This document shows, one piece after another, positions 51,994 through 61,496 of a DNA stretch of 64,000 bases (position 1 is its first letter; each line of letters begins with the position of its first letter). The notes beneath the pieces were generated by a model. It saw only the letters and a list, made by a program, of their open reading frames with translations. It did not search any database and was not told the origin of the DNA. Source of the stretch: Branchiostoma belcheri. Lineage: Eukaryota; Chordata; Leptocardii; Amphioxiformes; Branchiostomatidae. A program made the translations under genes and the position numbers. Location of the stretch: the NCBI RefSeq assembly GCF_001625305.1, contig NW_017804020.1, forward strand, positions 4,010,343-4,074,342, in the 5' to 3' direction.

Positions 51994-54900
51994 TGAATTT
52001 ACCACATGCAAAAACAAGTGGAAGGGAGGACAAAACAGGTGTATCTACGCCTTTACAAGTTGTCCTCCCAAACCTGAATAATGATAATACAAAACAATAC
52101 GGAACCAAGTCAAACAATAAACATTAGACATAAGACATCAAAAATCAGTAGACATGAAATATACAATTCGGTAAAAGTTATACACAGAATTGATTATGTG
52201 CAAAAATTATAAAATGTCATTATGTACAGATTAAAAAGCTAATTATGATACTAATGCGGCCTTAAAGCAGTGCATGAGGCACACCCACAAGATGTGGACC
52301 AGGAGCAGGGAACGTCGATATTGAACTGGGTGTTTTCGTATTGCTGGGTGTATTCGATCATTTGCTTTCGTATTTTTTTCTCGTTCAAAAGCAAATGTGC
52401 AAAACGTTCACGACAGTAAGAGATTTTTTTTGGATGTTGCAAAATGTTCCACATCGGTGTAACCTTCTGACAGTTTGAGTAACATTTTTTTCTAACTATT
52501 TCTAGTTCTATCCGGCAAAAATTTATTTATTTCTGTTTTATTTATTTTTATTTTATTTTTTATTTAAACTTTATTTCAGGCACTTGGCCCATATGACATA
52601 CATACAGGAATATAAGGTACAGAAAAGGACTGAGTAGCTAAAAATCTAAATAACTAACTTTAAAAAAGACAAGATTAACATAATGCCTCCAAAATGGGCT
52701 AAGATTTAAAAAAAACAGTCGGAGTGGGCAAGAGTATGTATAATGGAGTTCTCAGAAAAAAGCAACTGGGAAACGAACGAATGGGATAGTTTTCGAAGCT
52801 TAGCGAGGTGTACGTCAAACTCAGTGCTATACGCACTGATTTCCAAGCATGCCCTGTAACTAACAGTGAAACGGAAATCAACACATAATAACAATACGTA
52901 CATAACCAAGCGTCAAAACAGAAGTGTGTACCATAAATCGAGGTCGATAATTCAGGCCAAGGTCAGGAGGTCAGCAGTAATGCTTCAGAAACTTCATAAA
53001 AAATAGGTTAGACGCGGCCACTCTAACTGTGGCAGGTAGGCCGTTCCAGGCAAATGCTCCCCTATACGCAAACTTTCTCCGGCCGGATTCTAATCGGACT
53101 TTAGGAAGTTTTAAAGATTGTTATTGCGACTTGTTTGATAGATGTGAGATGGTCTGCTGAACATTTGTATGTATTCCGGTACTTGTTGCTATATTGATTT
53201 GAAGACAGTTTGAATGAGGTGCATTTGCCGACGACTTGCCAGGGAATTCCAACCTAACACAGACAGCTGTACATTATAATTATCTACATGTGAAGTACGT
53301 GATATACCAAGAACAAGCCTTGCGGCACGATTCTGAAATCAACAATAATATAATCCCACGCATGTTGTCTCAGCGCACATACCGTGAGCAATTTGTATTT
53401 TGAAAGAAATTTAGGTAGTCTTTAGATAGCGTGCACATCCCTGCTTGTAATACTAGGTAATTGTACGTTCCACCTTGTAAAATACTTTGTATGTTAGAAT
53501 ATGCCATCAATGTAGTGCGTCCATCATATGAACGACACGCCAGGGTTTCATATGACGCTCATAAACTGTAACAGATACATTTCGTTTATGACTGACCAGT
53601 CCTGACATCATTCCCCAACCTATTGTGTACCATGAAGGGGAAAATATGACTATCGATTTTTACCTTAGGTCAGACATTCGCCAATCATACAGTAGGATGG
53701 ATGCTCAGTGGGTTTTGTACTCGTCTAATGGGTCATTTTCTGTGCCGTCTTGTAATAAAACTAGCACCGCCCTCCTATGTGAGGACCAGAGAGTTAATAA
53801 CCTGTTTTTCCTACAGCTGATCAATAGGTATCAATACCAAGACTGGCGTGAGCGAGCGGGCGAGAACATGTCTTCCTTTCGGTAAATAAACAGAAAAGCG
53901 TCAAGGAAGAGAACTTTGCCCTGGTTTACAGGAGCCTGCAAATGTCACGTATTGTCTGCTCCTCAGCCGCCGCGAATCGTTCCGTTTCTGCCGGAGTCTC
54001 AGGTCATTCCACCCGCAAAGGTCAGGTGTTAATCACGTTGACTGATGGACAAGGACGGGCCGGGGTTATATGGAAATTTGGATACCTAAACGCCTACGGT
54101 AGATTCTGCCTGAAAGGGGACTACCTGACGTGCCTTTAATTTCACTCTCTGTTCTGTCGAGGTCGCTCATCAGTGACTTAAGCCCGTAAGGCCCGCGACG
54201 TGGCAGAAATAAATGGTTCCTGTGTTGATGAGTTCCTGCCGTCTCGTATCTAAACAGGCCGGGATTGGCGAGATTAAGTTTTTGTGTCTCCAAAAGAAAT
54301 GCGTGACTATGATGGATCTGTCTGTACGGGACTGTCTGCTTGACTGCCTGTCGTGACGCAGGAGGCAGCAGTTTTACTATCTCGGGCCACAGCTACTTGG
54401 AGCGTGTCAGTGAGGGTAGAGAAAGTGCGATATTGTTAATGAATCCATCCATCATCAGGCTGACTGATGCTGAATGGGCTGTGTTTTCTCCCTTTATTTC
54501 GGACAAAGACTCCATGACGCATAGCTTGCCCATGCGGTGACCTTGCGAATGTGGAAAATATCGTGCAATTCTCTCAATCAATTCCAAAAAAATGAACGCT
54601 CCAGGAAACTATTTTTCCCCTGAAGCCCGGGCGATCTAGGTAAATGATACCATTGTCTGAGTACGGTAACGTTATATGTAAGGGGAGCAGAGAAAGATTA
54701 CGGCGTGCCACGTACAGAATGAAGCCGAAATAGGTCAGCCAGAAAACATGTTTATAGATTGAGCCTTAGATTGCGCCTGTATGTATTGAACACTAGTTGT
54801 CCCATAGACAGAAATCTAATGGTCTTTTCGTTAGATGAGGTGCCTCGATCACTTACAGAAAAGAAATGGGGAATCCTCTTATGCTTAAGACAGAAGACCA

Positions 54901-57900
54901 GGGGTATCGCACAAGGGTGCCCCGATCTTTTATGAGATTTCTAAGCGCACGATTATTTAATGCAGTGTTTGGGTACTTAGTCAATTAAAAATGCCGTAAG
55001 GCAAATACAGCGCGAACAACTATAACTTTGGGCCTGGTCCAAGATTTTACTACCGTTCATTTTTACGTTGCCACATTGCGCGTTCTAATATTTTTGCGTC
55101 TAGACAGGCCATGTATCAATAAGTTTGATATCGTCCGTTCATATCATACACTGTCCATTAATAACGATAGTCTTGAAACTTTTCTGCCAACATTTCTGCA
55201 CTAGTGAAGTTTCACATACCAATGTCGTATTTGCGTCTTTTATTTACGTACTATCTTTTTTTTTCATCATCGATACTGCATCGCAAGGTTTGAGCTATCT
55301 ATTTGGCCACACTCTCATCATACCAGCTTTTTAGAGATAACGCTTCTTGATGCGAGATAAAAATAATTTTTCATACGCTGACTACTCAAACTGTTGTCAG
55401 GCTTTCTGAATAGAGCATTTCAGAAAGGAAATGAGCATCATCATCACCCCACTACTACGATTGCACTAGATTGCATTTATGAGGATAAGATTGATGTGTT
55501 TTTAACTCCTGTGCGATATTATTTCATAATCACAGAGAAACTATTATTCTAGTTAAGTAATGTTCCGACATATAAATCGTTTGATGAATGGGTGTACCTC
55601 CAACACAATGCAGCGTTAAAACTACCATCTCGCACGGGTGAGACATGTACGCTGTTAAACTTAAGAATACGCTTGTCATTCTTCTCATGCTACTTGCAGG
55701 AACTTTCTAAAAAGAAAACAAAAAAGGTTATCGGTTCCACCTGATCTATGTTGGCTATGTTTTCCGCCGGTTCGGAACTAGCCGAATAAACATGTCCGCT
55801 GTAATGAAATATCCAATTCAGAAGGGCCTACGTGAAGCACCATCGTGATTCGTGACGGCAATCGCCGGTGACATCAGCAGCGCACGTCGAAGGTAGTTTA
55901 CCACAAGCTGCAGGAGAACTTATTGTGCCCAGCAACGCAATATTCCCAAACTAATCTGACGGGGGATTTGGGTGATTGATGCACTAGCGCTACACAAAAG
56001 GCGGCTCACGTGTCGTGGCCGTGTATGTTAACGAGTATGCAATTTGCTTCCTGCACTGCCTGATGAACTCTCTTTACGTCATTTCATTTGAAGACAAGAT
56101 GTTTCATTAAAAGGGCACATGTTGGCCACACGTTGCAAATTTAACATGACATATTTATGTTCATTTGGTATCAGATCGCAGCAGTGCCTACATCATTACA
56201 CCGTATTATCAGTAGGTCATGTGTAACGATGAGCATACCAGATCATCTATATTTCCCATATGTATTCCCGATATACTAGTATATGGGTGGATATATATAT
56301 AGTTGTGGGATTGGGTATTTGGGTGTAGACAAAAGAGATGTGTATGATTATATGTATAGTGTAGAAGAAGACGCCCATGCTCACGTCTTTGGATGATTGC
56401 TCTTCCAGAGTTCCGCAAAAATAATTTGAACTTTTATGACACAATAAAACAGCAATGTAAAATGTACACAGTACACGCCGAGTGGACCTCTAACAGAAGA
56501 TTGTTGTCACTGCGCTGCATTAGACACCTGTTGACTCCAGTAAGAGCATAATCGAATGTACATTTAAAACAGCCTGAAATAGCCTATTGGCCATATAGAT
56601 TTCAAATTAGGATCGAAAATAGAAAAGTGAAAGATGCCGCTTGCCCGGGAATTGCAATCAAGCCTAATCGGATCTGCTGTGCGTGAGAGGCCTATCCTAT
56701 CAATAGGCTTAAAATGGAGCCCGTGTTCAGTACGTCACCTGACGTCAACAAGCGCGTCAGTACACCCACAATCCTGCTATTACCAGCCCTTAGCTATGCA
56801 GGCTGTCCATTGCTCTTAACCCCTCCCAACAACCAAACCCAAAGACTACTGATAGGTCATCTACGTGACGACAAGACTACAAAAGAGTTGGTACTTACAA
56901 CTTTCCAACTCAAGTGTACAGTTCTGTTCATCCAGAGGGTACTTTCGGAGGTCCATAGGGCAGGCCGCCTTCGCTGTTACCCTGGAATTGGATTGAGAAG
57001 GAGTCAAGGAAAGTCTCTGAGACGTCTTTGATGTTCTGACCCGCTCTGACATTTCTCAGAACAATTATGCGGTCGGCATGGGAGGTCAGGAGTGGTAGGG
57101 AGGAGGGCTCTCGCCCTTTCTTCCCCGAATGATCATTGACCTAGACGGAGGCACTATCACGTAGAATTCGTAATACAGGGTTTGCTACCACTTAAGCCTA
57201 GCCATGAGTAGGCTTACATTCGATGTCAATTGTTTGATCAATAACTACTGTATCCAGATACTGCACTTAATCCAGTTAGAAGGGAAACTTCGTCCTTCGT
57301 TTCATTCAGTGCAAAGATGGTTTAAGTATTGAATTGTACGATCAAAGAATTAAAAAGCTACATGTACTGTTGGACGGTATAGTAATATGTAAAATGGACA
57401 CAGCACATTGAAGCAATCCACTAGCCGCCAGGATCTTCACACGTACCCACTACCCCTGTATTTCAGTTTCCAACACTAACAGATGCAGTTCATTATTACA
57501 TTATTACATTATGAGCGTCACAGTCACTAACACAAAAGGTTGTTCTGGTTGGTGATTTACTACAGCTGTCAAATACTGTGCATGCCTGTTGATCTCTTCT
57601 GAGGGTAGGAACATATAATGTGTTGCCTTGAATCTTCAGTTACACTGCACTAAAATGTGTGCATCAATCAAGATTCAGGATGGCAATACGCACGTAGGTG
57701 GATCTTGTGCCACCTCAATGATGTTATCCGTCCATTTCTGTCAAATGCTTTCTTCATATCGACAAAGCAAACAACACAACCCCCCCCCCCTTTCAAGAAA
57801 CAAAAGTATAATGCTGGACAGTATGCAATCTGATATTTTGGCTAGGGAAAGAAAGTAGCACTTTGCTATACCTCAACCCGTAGAGCACGTCTCCGTTTGG

Positions 57901-58092
57901 GAAGATGCGGATCAGCCGGTTGTCTACGGTGACAGTGTGCAGGAAGGATTGCTTGGCGTTGACTAAGAAGATATCCGGTACCCAGAGCTTCTCCACCAGG
58001 CGACCGTCCAGGCTCAGGGTCCGGTTCACTCCTCGGAATATGAGGCGGTCGTCGTTCCAATACTGACGCAGAAACAGGGTGATGGTGTAGTC
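25120..58092 (-). CDS. Gene 1: GABA-A-type Cys-loop chloride channel subunit, 5' end missing
   Basis: This is a spliced gene read from high to low coordinates: 58092-57872, 56981-56899, 41704-41567, 28391-28239, then one of two copies of a 224-bp exon (27355-27132 or 26175-25952), then 25530-25120. With one 224-bp copy the exons total 1230 nt, 409 codons plus TAA, without a frame break. Seen: loop D to loop C of the binding domain, a Cys-loop with 13 residues between cysteines, the PAR motif of anion channels before M2, M3, a basic M3-M4 loop and M4. Known family: pentameric GABA-gated chloride channel in the plasma membrane. Residues equivalent to vertebrate beta-subunit Glu155, Tyr157, Thr202 and Tyr205 are kept, and Tyr97 is Phe, so it may carry a principal GABA-binding face. 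Other stretches look like the pi, delta or rho groups, so I give no orthologue. The signal peptide and N-terminal exons were not found up to 64000. Confidence 0.93.
25531..25951 (-). other. Gene 1 last intron
   Basis: 421 bp with a short (TATATG)n run at 25661-25682. The part above 25742 is duplicated at 26923-27131 in copy B. Confidence 0.85.
25743..26280. repeat. Duplicated segment, copy A (exon plus flanks)
   Basis: Aligns with 26923-27460. The first 433 bp differ at six positions. Beyond the acceptor (from about 26184) substitutions and indels become frequent, and similarity ends after catggcaaagctt. See the two 224-bp exon entries. Confidence 0.95.
25952..26175 (-). CDS. Gene 1 exon copy A, 224 bp: M2 end, M3, start of M3-M4 loop
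   Basis: Same content as copy B: acceptor ctactttag, GG completing Gly, leucine 9' of M2 in [10 protein letters not shown]3, then the basic loop start, ending Glu in phase 0 before donor gtgggt. The last exon starts 421 bp further on in phase 0, so copy A splices naturally to it. The protein is identical to copy B. Across 433 aligned positions (25743-26175 against 26923-27355) I count six substitutions, at 25931, 25937, 25944, 25949, 26093 and 26096. Divergence rises sharply upstream of the acceptor. Confidence 0.92.
26653..26672. other. Assembly gap, 20 N
   Basis: Exactly 20 Ns, a placeholder of unknown true length, lying between the two copies of the duplicated exon. Confidence 0.99.
26746..26916. 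mobile_element. TTAA-bordered palindromic foldback element
   Basis: 171 bp, almost entirely self-complementary. TTAATGCACTGCC at the left pairs with GGCAGTGCATTAA at the right. Inside, tatatggtgtcataactgca and ggcagctgccataaccacc pair with their inverses around a loop ttcgcttcgctc. It ends seven bases before the start of duplicated copy B. Confidence 0.9.
26923..27460. repeat. Duplicated segment, copy B (exon plus flanks)
   Basis: Counterpart of 25743-26280, direct orientation, offset 1180 bp through the exon. Its lower border abuts the foldback element. Confidence 0.95.
27132..27355 (-). CDS. Gene 1 exon copy B, 224 bp: M2 end, M3, start of M3-M4 loop
   Basis: The acceptor cgtactttag is followed by GG completing the 4' Gly, then [31 protein letters not shown], the M3 segment ([19 protein letters not shown]) and a basic stretch [12 protein letters not shown], ending TEDKDKE in phase 0. 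The donor is gttggt, with T at +3, weaker than copy A's gtgggt. The coding sequence differs from copy A at two synonymous sites only. Because 224 is not a multiple of 3, this copy and copy A cannot both be in one in-frame mRNA. It lies on the upstream side (in gene direction) of the 20-N gap, so it may be the second haplotype of the same exon. Confidence 0.85.
27468..28191. repeat. Nested inverted-repeat region in gene 1 intron
   Basis: Outer arms 27468-27520 (cacagggcagcttaagtggc, attgcctgatggtgcaag) and 28138-28191 (inverse, with gcaccgtcaggcaatgccgc) enclose inner arms 27992-28019 and 28091-28118, which share tcctcaagctaaccgaca in opposite orientation around a 71-base spacer. This looks like one foldback transposon inside, or at the core of, another. 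The flank gtgtgaagaatgtccag (inverse, 28190-28207) also occurs at 26285-26302. Confidence 0.75.
28239..28391 (-). CDS. Gene 1 exon, 153 bp: loop C end, M1 and start of M2
   Basis: The acceptor tgtcctgtgcag is followed by GG completing Gly, then [19 protein letters not shown]1 ([20 protein letters not shown]) and [12 protein letters not shown] plus the first base of a Gly codon. Together with the upstream exon, loop C reads ETGNYWRL, keeping the Thr and Tyr of beta-type loop C. PAR before M2 is the anion-selectivity signature, and the M2 2' position is Thr. The donor is gtgggg, which lacks the usual A at +4 and is weaker than the others. The 153-bp length is canonical. A repeat-derived sequence begins within a few bases of the donor. 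Confidence 0.95.
29683..29758. repeat. (TA)n microsatellite
   Basis: About 75 bases of uninterrupted TA, self-complementary. ORFs of alternating Tyr-Ile over it are artefacts. Confidence 0.98.
30416..30450 (+). mobile_element. Dispersed retroelement 3' tail
   Basis: agcaagtagccttcggacat followed by gattttgcaaataaag, a diverged copy of the tail box found at 12049 and 19806. Confidence 0.55.
30580..30705 (+). mobile_element. Penelope-type 3' end fragment
   Basis: gtgacacctgtgctgtgcaa, cggtcagaattgccctgagg and ggtcaccgaaacatgggctg match 60641-60720. It is followed by aacttggttgtgtaaaaaga as at 19050. Assigned to the same family by the shared words. Confidence 0.65.
31647..31691. repeat. (TTCA)n microsatellite
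   Basis: About 45 bases of ttcattca with a few ttta variants. Confidence 0.95.
31832..31930 (+). mobile_element. Retroelement 3'-end fragment
   Basis: Shares ctcctgcagtctcttagtgt and cagatccagttgcttgagta with 45219-45325, and the last 50 bases with 4753-4815. Contains gaaacgtctgaccgtttcc. Confidence 0.7.
34471..34523. repeat. Imperfect (GT)n
   Basis: gtgtgtg runs interrupted by atg, ttct and ttt. Confidence 0.85.
36541..36748. mobile_element. MITE, GGCCACA-ended, copy 3 or a relative
   Basis: The left gaggccacaccaattgaatt plus tgttg is inverted at the right as caacaaattaaattggtgtg plus gcc. The ends share GGCCACA with the copies at 12351 and 16266, but the inner sequence differs. Confidence 0.75.
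41338..41504 (-). mobile_element. tRNA-derived SINE
   Basis: Read on the minus strand, TGGCGTAGTGG fits a tRNA A box and GGATTCGAGTC a B box, about 37 bases apart, with ctcggaaccaagaggtcccg between. The anticodon arm pairs poorly and there is no clean acceptor stem, so it is not a functional tRNA gene. The body continues to gtggcgtc. A tail-only copy lies at 10468. It sits about 60 bp past the 138-bp exon's donor. Confidence 0.7.
41567..41704 (-). CDS. Gene 1 exon, 138 bp: loop B to start of loop C
   Basis: The acceptor ttgtatttcag leads into AT that completes Tyr, then [20 protein letters not shown] and [19 protein letters not shown], with donor gtaagg after the first base of the Gly codon. 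Joined to the upstream exon it gives ESYGY, so the loop B Glu and Tyr that bind GABA in beta subunits are present. The length of exactly 138 bp matches the vertebrate exon. NAS is a possible glycosylation site. A tRNA-like SINE lies only about 60 bp past the donor. Confidence 0.95.
43950..44305. repeat. Tandem duplication, about 180 bp x 2
   Basis: catacacaaaacggctgttt to acaacatgatccattgtgaa is repeated as atatacacaaaatggtggct to acaacatgatccatggtgaa. The second unit is shorter by small deletions, and a G run separates them. Confidence 0.88.
44726..44776. mobile_element. MITE family 1, right-end fragment
   Basis: ccagttttgttgccttgaaa then gcattggatgcctttgaaag matches the right 50 bases of 22698-23041. 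The terminal TTAA is changed to TTGA. Confidence 0.7.
45219..45325 (+). mobile_element. Retroelement 3'-end fragment
   Basis: Contains ctcctgcagtctcttggtgt, gctgaaacgtctgcccgttt and atccagttgcttgagtaact, the same family as 31832 and 4753. Confidence 0.7.
46703..46746 (-). pseudogene. LINE remnant (short)
   Basis: The minus strand reads [16 protein letters not shown]; the xxWNSLPxEV motif is typical of the C-terminus of LINE reverse-transcriptase ORFs. Too short to classify. Confidence 0.45.
48922..49310. repeat. Tandem duplication, about 194 bp x 2
   Basis: atgtttgaatctcaatataa to ttaacaaacgattgcatttg is repeated as atgtttgaatctcaatatgt to ttaacacacgatcacatgtg, with shared gggcaaattgtgc and agcaacaacaaag. 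About 80-85% similar by eye. Confidence 0.9.
50643..50695. repeat. (GT)n microsatellite
   Basis: About 52 bases of uninterrupted GT. Confidence 0.98.
51936..51994. repeat. (TTTC)n microsatellite
   Basis: About 58 bases of TTTC. The Phe-Leu-Ser and Lys-Glu-Arg repeat ORFs over it are artefacts. Confidence 0.98.
52500..53400 (-). pseudogene. CR1/L2-type LINE remnant, ORF2 C-terminus and 3' tail
   Basis: On the minus strand 53330-53200 reads [20 protein letters not shown] then [20 protein letters not shown], followed by a stop. In a shifted frame 53110-52985 reads [20 protein letters not shown] then [29 protein letters not shown] and AWNxLPxxVR are the conserved end motifs of the reverse-transcriptase ORF in CR1/L2-like elements. 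A stop and a frameshift show decay. The A/T-rich tail runs to about 52500. Confidence 0.8.
56899..56981 (-). CDS. Gene 1 exon, 83 bp: Cys-loop
   Basis: The acceptor caattccag is followed by G that completes the Arg codon, then [20 protein letters not shown], Cys, TLELES, and one T that is the first base of a Tyr codon, before a strong donor gtaagtac. The two cysteines are 13 residues apart, the defining spacing of the Cys-loop. NCT is a possible glycosylation site. The 83-bp length equals the family's canonical Cys-loop exon. The next intron is about 15.2 kb, the longest in the gene. Confidence 0.96.
56982..57871 (-). other. Gene 1 intron, 890 bp
   Basis: No repeat or exon seen apart from a C run at 57780-57790. 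Confidence 0.85.
57872..58092 (-). CDS. Gene 1 exon, 221 bp: binding loops D, A and E
   Basis: After a good acceptor (tctttctttatag) the frame opens with [17 protein letters not shown], runs through [15 protein letters not shown] and ends at [10 protein letters not shown] plus AG of an Arg codon before the donor gtatag. In family terms, FLRQYW is loop D (the Arg two residues after the usual Phe64 position is kept, and the Phe64 position is Leu). WVPDIF is loop A, with Phe where beta subunits have Tyr97. NRLIRIF to LYGLR is loop E. An NRT site could be N-glycosylated. The length of 221 bp and the phases (0 in, 2 out) match vertebrate GABA-A exon 4. The preceding 68-bp exon was searched for and not seen upstream. 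Confidence 0.95.
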
Positions 58093-59883
58093 CTATAAAG
58101 AAAGAGACAGTTATGATAGTATTGTAAGAACCTAAATACTATGTATTATCTCATCTTTTAGGCTTGTTGATTAGAAGCCGGAAGAAAAACAATACCAAAA
58201 TTCACAACTATTTTCGATACATAGTGATAGCCAACCCTCACGGTGCTTTCTTGTCCTCATTTTGACCAGTTTTACTAGATAAGTGTACTTGAGCCTCGGT
58301 ACTTAACGTGATTTATGTTGTTAAATAGGATGGAGCCATCAAGCTAAGTATTTAGTAAACATTGTGCAGTTTTTCGCTGGCTGCTGAAGCTGGCTTTCCA
58401 GTTTTGTATAGACATTGTCTCAGACGGAATTGAACGTCTACGATGCGTCTCAGAAATAAGATGCATCCTCTCGCAAGCTAAAGGAACTTGAGACATATCT
58501 GAAAGTGCAGTTTAAGATTCAAGAACACGCACCCTTTATTCATAAGGATACCGTTAACTCTAATGGATATACATGTGTTGAAAGAATACAGTACTATCCG
58601 TTGAATTTTCAAAAAGACCTAAAGAGACGATTTACTGCATCCATTGATATTAGCTTTTCATGTGCAGGTTGTATATGCATGGCAGCAATTTAGGTCTTCA
58701 TATGATATTCTCTACACGATGCGCTTCGGCCCTTCTAAGCGTTCCCATCTAGATTAATATTCAATACGTCCCTTGAAGCTTCATGCAACAAAACAGAGAA
58801 AGAGGATACCGGATGTTATATTTCATTCAAACGACGATACGCTCTAATTCTCTACATGATGCATGTGGTAAACCGTGACCTTCCATGTAAGGTAAGTGAC
58901 ATTGAGGAAAAGACAGCGAGAGAGCCGATTTATATATAACATTATGCTGAGTTTCCCCTGCCAAATGGATAATTGAATACACATACTGAATGCCTGTATT
59001 CCGAAGGTCACGCTGGGACGAGTACTTCAAATAAGAGCTTGTCCCAAATTGATCTAGTGAGCAACAGTTGGCGCGTACTTGGGCTGCTGGATTATCTAGC
59101 CTTGACAAAGCGGCAGAATATATTACCGGGAGCTTATTTTCCAATCAGACACGATGTTACGCGACAGATACATGACTTTGAACCAAACCTGTCATGACCG
59201 TTGTTTTCTCATGCAAATTTATTCTAATGATCCCGATACACTGGAGATTGAATGCGGAATGTCTTTATCTATCATATCACCTAAGGAAGAAGGAATAAGA
59301 ATCACCCGAACAAGATACCGTTTGGGCATATCTTCGTTGTTAAACCTATTTACAACTAGTGTGTTTGTAAGCATTATTGGTTGATTAGTCTACATGTACG
59401 AAGACAAAAATACAAGTGGTCTTGTTCATATTCAAGATATATTTGATCAATCCTCGTCTTCCTCTCTAAAGATAAAACATCATGTAGATGTATTCCTGCT
59501 GAATATCGCTAGTATATAATTTGATAAGCATGTCAAATGACAACCGTGTATTGCATATTGAGAAAGCACGGCTGCCCCACAGTTGATTGGATCTGTCCGT
59601 GCTTTTAACCGCGATAGTATTGATTTAGTCACATGACATTGCCCTTGTACTATCGCATTTGGTGACTGAGCGTCCCTAGATAGACATGTGATATATGCGG
59701 AGAATGAAACTATTTTAAAATTCACGAGGCAATGTAGGCAAAACACTTGCAAAAATATAAAGCTATGATTAAAGAAGCCGATGTAACTTTTGGAGATCAA
59801 AGTGATGTTATTTCTTTTAATCAGATGGCAACATCTAACACTCCTTCCCCCATACAAACAAATGAATTATTTATTATCAAAGT

Positions 59884-60050
59884 AAAGTATACCAATGAAG
59901 GCATCTACATGTATTCCCAAACTAATTGTTTACTTCACAAGACGAGAAAAAAAATCGGTTTTGCAACATTAAAATATACCAAAGTAGGCACCTTCATGTA
60001 TCCCCAAACTAACTTTTCACAAGATGAGAAAAAAATTTGCGGTTTTGCTT
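59884..60050 (+). repeat. Tandem duplication, 87-bp period, open reading frame kept
   Basis: aaagtataccaatgaaggca to aaatcggttttgc is repeated as aaaatataccaaagtaggca to tttgcggttttgc. Both units are open in one plus frame (KYTNEGIYMYSQTN against KYTKVGTFMYPQTN). No known protein is recognised. Confidence 0.8.
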
Positions 60051-60640
60051 AAAAAACATGATTTATATTTGTACATCGTACAAATGTATTGGATTACCAC
60101 ATTGGAACAGGCAGGATAAATTTGAAAGTAACGATAAATATTATGTAAACCCGTCACGATTCGGGCGGCTGCCCTACTGTATGAGTGAATGCAGGATTTA
60201 GCGCTGCCCATGCCGTGGAATGGAGAGTTATATCTTCCAATTTCCATCGCCTGGGATTTCCTGGCTGCTTATCCTACCGAACGATTGTGCTACATCTTCG
60301 AACGGGATATGAGGAAGCAAACCCAAGAGTGCGTAATATAGATACAGCCAGAATGGGGAAGTTGATTACAAATGTACCTCATACAGACTGCGGGAAGCCA
60401 TGTTATCCCTCTGTATCAAGTTCCATTTCCAGGGATTTCCAGCAATCTGACCAGAGGGCTGAAGCAAGCGTCTGTTCATGTTGATATCCAGACTGTCTAA
60501 CACCAAGAAGGGTTTTACTACTACCTTGGACTCTTTACCAAAATGCTGGAATACGGATTGCTTGCTTAACTTTGAAGAGATTCAATGTACTTTACTATCC
60601 ATCAACCATATCTATTTTATTTTGGGAATATCTATAGCAG

Positions 60641-60775
60641 CGACACCTGTGCTGTGTAATGTGAACCAGTCAGAATTGCCATGAGGAAGGTGAAGGTCAC
60701 CGAAACGTCGGCTGGATAAAAGACAGTCACTTTCCTCAGTGACTTACCAACCTGATGAAACTATTCATGGGTATT
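60641..60775 (+). mobile_element. Penelope-type 3' end fragment
   Basis: gcgacacctgtgctgtgtaa, ccagtcagaattgccatgag and ggtcaccgaaacgtcggctg match 30580-30705. taccaacctgatgaa follows as after the Penelope-like ORF end at 19110. Confidence 0.7.
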
Positions 60776-61130
60776 TTAGTTTGGAATTCATAAGTTAGAT
60801 TGATTCCCAGGCTTTACCTACAGTGTATACTAGGTGAAGCCCCTATCACACATTCAGAACCTTCTCCCAGCCAGGACTGCAACTACCTATCTATACGAAT
60901 TGAATCTAATTTGAGCTAAATTTCAGTCAAATGTGACACCCGAACACGCCCCGAACACTGCTTACCTACCCCTGAAATACCACCCAATTACCAGCCAAAC
61001 ATAGCCGAACATCCGATCCCGTCCACACCCGAACAGTAGCCGACCTCGCCGAATATCATCAGCCACAATTGACGTTACTCCCAACATACTCCTGACCATG
61101 GTTGGGGGGGGGGTCGTTAGGCCATATCAG

Positions 61131-61496
61131 GGTTTCAAGGGCACCCAATGCTGTTTTATAGGGTGAGATTGAAGTCAGTATTCTAGTCAGTTATCTACAT
61201 ACCAAGTTGAAACAACACTATCCCAATGTATATCGACATCCACGGAGCAAAAATACCAGCAATTCTGACGAAAAAAGTAACTGGAAGGATCCACGGATGA
61301 TTTTTAGGGTACCACCCAGAAAAATAAAGGAATCATCTTGGGGCTTGTTTCTGCAGTTTTGAAAGCCTAAAGTATGAAATACTGATTCAAACGTGCAAAT
61401 GTTGGGCAGTATATTCCAATGTTATACAGATTGCCTTATTCAGAATATTTCCAGTATTGCCGCCTTGAATTTGCACTGGATGCCTTTAAAAGACCC
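61131..61496. mobile_element. MITE family 1, copy 3
   Basis: Follows 22698-23041 through tattctagtcagttatctac, ggtaccacccagaaaaataa and gcctaaagtatgaaatactg. The right end is intact (GGATGCCTTTAAAA), the left end is mutated (caagggcacccaatgc). Confidence 0.85.

Larger units (their letters stand above)
41705..56898 (-). other. Gene 1 intron, about 15.2 kb
   Basis: No exon recognised. It contains a tandem duplication (43950-44305), a MITE end (44726), retroelement ends (45219, 45590-45760), a LINE trace (46703), tandem units (48922-49310), a GT array (50643), a TTTC array (51936) and a LINE remnant (52500-53400). The longest open frame, 50043-50459 plus, has no known domain. Confidence 0.7.

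Noticed and set aside
51802-52127. Repetitive Phe-Leu-Ser or Lys-Glu-Arg proteins
   Set aside because: Translation of the TTTC microsatellite in several frames.
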